Assembly: GCA_002383105.1 (NCBI GenBank)
Contig: DFXC01000054.1
Coordinates: 4,451 to 11,427, forward strand
From: Hyphomicrobiaceae bacterium UBA4118
Lineage (GTDB): Bacteria > Pseudomonadota > Alphaproteobacteria > Rhizobiales > Methyloligellaceae
Length of the DNA stretch: 6,977 nt
Direction: 5' to 3'
Shown: piece by piece, positions 6,394-6,977 of the stretch
Position numbering within the stretch: position 1 is the first letter of the stretch
How the letters are laid out: every line of letters starts with the position of its first letter
Notes under the pieces: generated by a model
Database searches by the model: none
The model's input: only the letters and a program-made list of their open reading frames with translations
Told to the model about the DNA's origin: nothing
Program-made: the position numbers and the translations under genes

Positions 6394-6977
6394 GTGAACA
6401 AGATCAAGGTGAAGAACCCGGTCGCCGACCTCGACGGGGACGAGATGACGCGGGTCATCTGGCAGATGATCAAGGAGAAGCTGATCCAGCCTTATCTCGA
6501 CCTGCCGCTGCTCTCCTTCGACCTCAGCATCCAGAACCGCGACGCCACCGACGACAAGGTCACCGTCGATGCCGCTTATGCCATCCAGGCCTGCGGCGTC
6601 GGCGTCAAATGCGCGACCATCACACCCGACGAGGCGCGGGTGAAGGAGTTCAACCTCAAGAAGATGTGGAAGTCGCCGAACGGCACCATCCGCAACATTC
6701 TCGGCGGCGTCATCTTCCGCGAGCCGATCATCTGCAAGAACGTGCCGCGGCTCGTGCCGGGTTGGACCAAGCCGATCGTCATCGGCCGCCACGCTTTCGG
6801 CGACGTCTATCGCGCCACCGACTTCCGCGTGCCCGGCAAGGGCAAGCTCACCATCAGTTTCGTCGGAGAGGACGGAACCAAGATCGAGCATGAGGTGCAC
6901 GACTTCAAAGGCAGCGGCGTGGCGCTCGCCATGTTCAATGTCGACGATTCGATCCGCGACTTCGCGCGTGCCACCTT
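6394..6977 (+). CDS. icd: NADP-dependent isocitrate dehydrogenase (3'-truncated by window edge)
   Basis: This TCA-cycle enzyme oxidises isocitrate to 2-oxoglutarate and CO2 and yields NADPH in the cytoplasm. From GTG 6394 the frame stays open to the window end, giving 194 residues of an expected total near 404. It is the eukaryote-like (type II) homodimeric form used by many alphaproteobacteria. Residue numbers coincide with human IDH1: Lys72 and Thr77 in [10 protein letters not shown], Ser94, Asn96, Arg100 and Arg109 in the isocitrate-binding segment [19 protein letters not shown], Arg132 in GRHAFGD, and Tyr139 in VYRATD. The catalytic lysine and metal-binding aspartates of the C-terminal half lie beyond the window. 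Residue 138 is Val where Gln is usual. It is divergent from trmJ. The frame is intact and the call is firm; only the 3' half is missing. Confidence 0.96.
   Translation, partial: MNKIKVKNPVADLDGDEMTRVIWQMIKEKLIQPYLDLPLLSFDLSIQNRDATDDKVTVDAAYAIQACGVGVKCATITPDEARVKEFNLKKMWKSPNGTIRNILGGVIFREPIICKNVPRLVPGWTKPIVIGRHAFGDVYRATDFRVPGKGKLTISFVGEDGTKIEHEVHDFKGSGVALAMFNVDDSIRDFARAT

Noticed and set aside
6102..6893. A plus-strand frame overlapping trmJ and icd in the wrong frame, and a minus-strand frame at 6289-6900
   Set aside because: The isocitrate dehydrogenase frame from 6394 matches its family residue for residue at the active site; these two are shadows of it.

Overview
The window is GC-rich, densely coded DNA, most likely from an alphaproteobacterium and probably Hyphomicrobiales (Rhizobiales). 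The evidence is the alphaproteobacterial-type S4 protein, the purL-bolA-monothiol glutaredoxin run, the eukaryote-like NADP isocitrate dehydrogenase, and a gene order (purL, bolA, grxD ... rpsD ... trmJ, icd) that I recall from rhizobial chromosomes. The genus cannot be fixed from the sequence alone. No tRNA, rRNA, CRISPR array, insertion sequence or phage gene was seen. No stretch longer than about 180 bases lacks a gene.

Left block, plus strand (1-3730). The 3' three-quarters of purL (purine synthesis) is followed at short spacing by an IbaG-type bolA and a CGFS monothiol glutaredoxin, a known pair of [2Fe-2S] partner proteins. Forty bases later comes a tight two-gene unit. It encodes a small soluble Cys/His-rich DUF1326 protein and, 5 bases on, a polytopic DUF2182 membrane protein rich in Met and Cys. 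Neither has a function I can name; together they look like an uncharacterised metal-handling pair and are the most interesting part of the window.

Middle and right block, minus strand (3775-6292). Reading in the direction of transcription, this is trmJ (SpoU/TrmH-type RNA 2'-O-methyltransferase), a secreted protein of unknown function with an Ala/Pro-rich tail, and rpsD (ribosomal protein S4). The first and last are translation-related. rpsD seems to have its own promoter, whose -35 hexamer overlaps the stop codon of the secreted protein gene, and a leader of roughly 145 bases. A 12-bp inverted repeat lies in the 44 bases between the convergent DUF2182 gene and rpsD.

Right edge, plus strand (6394-6977). 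The 5' half of icd starts at GTG and runs off the window. It is divergent from trmJ, and the 101-base spacer between them contains a GC-rich inverted repeat.

Two core enzymes carry a substitution at a family-conserved position: icd has Val138 where Gln is usual, and trmJ has Ser164 in the usual S-L-N motif.
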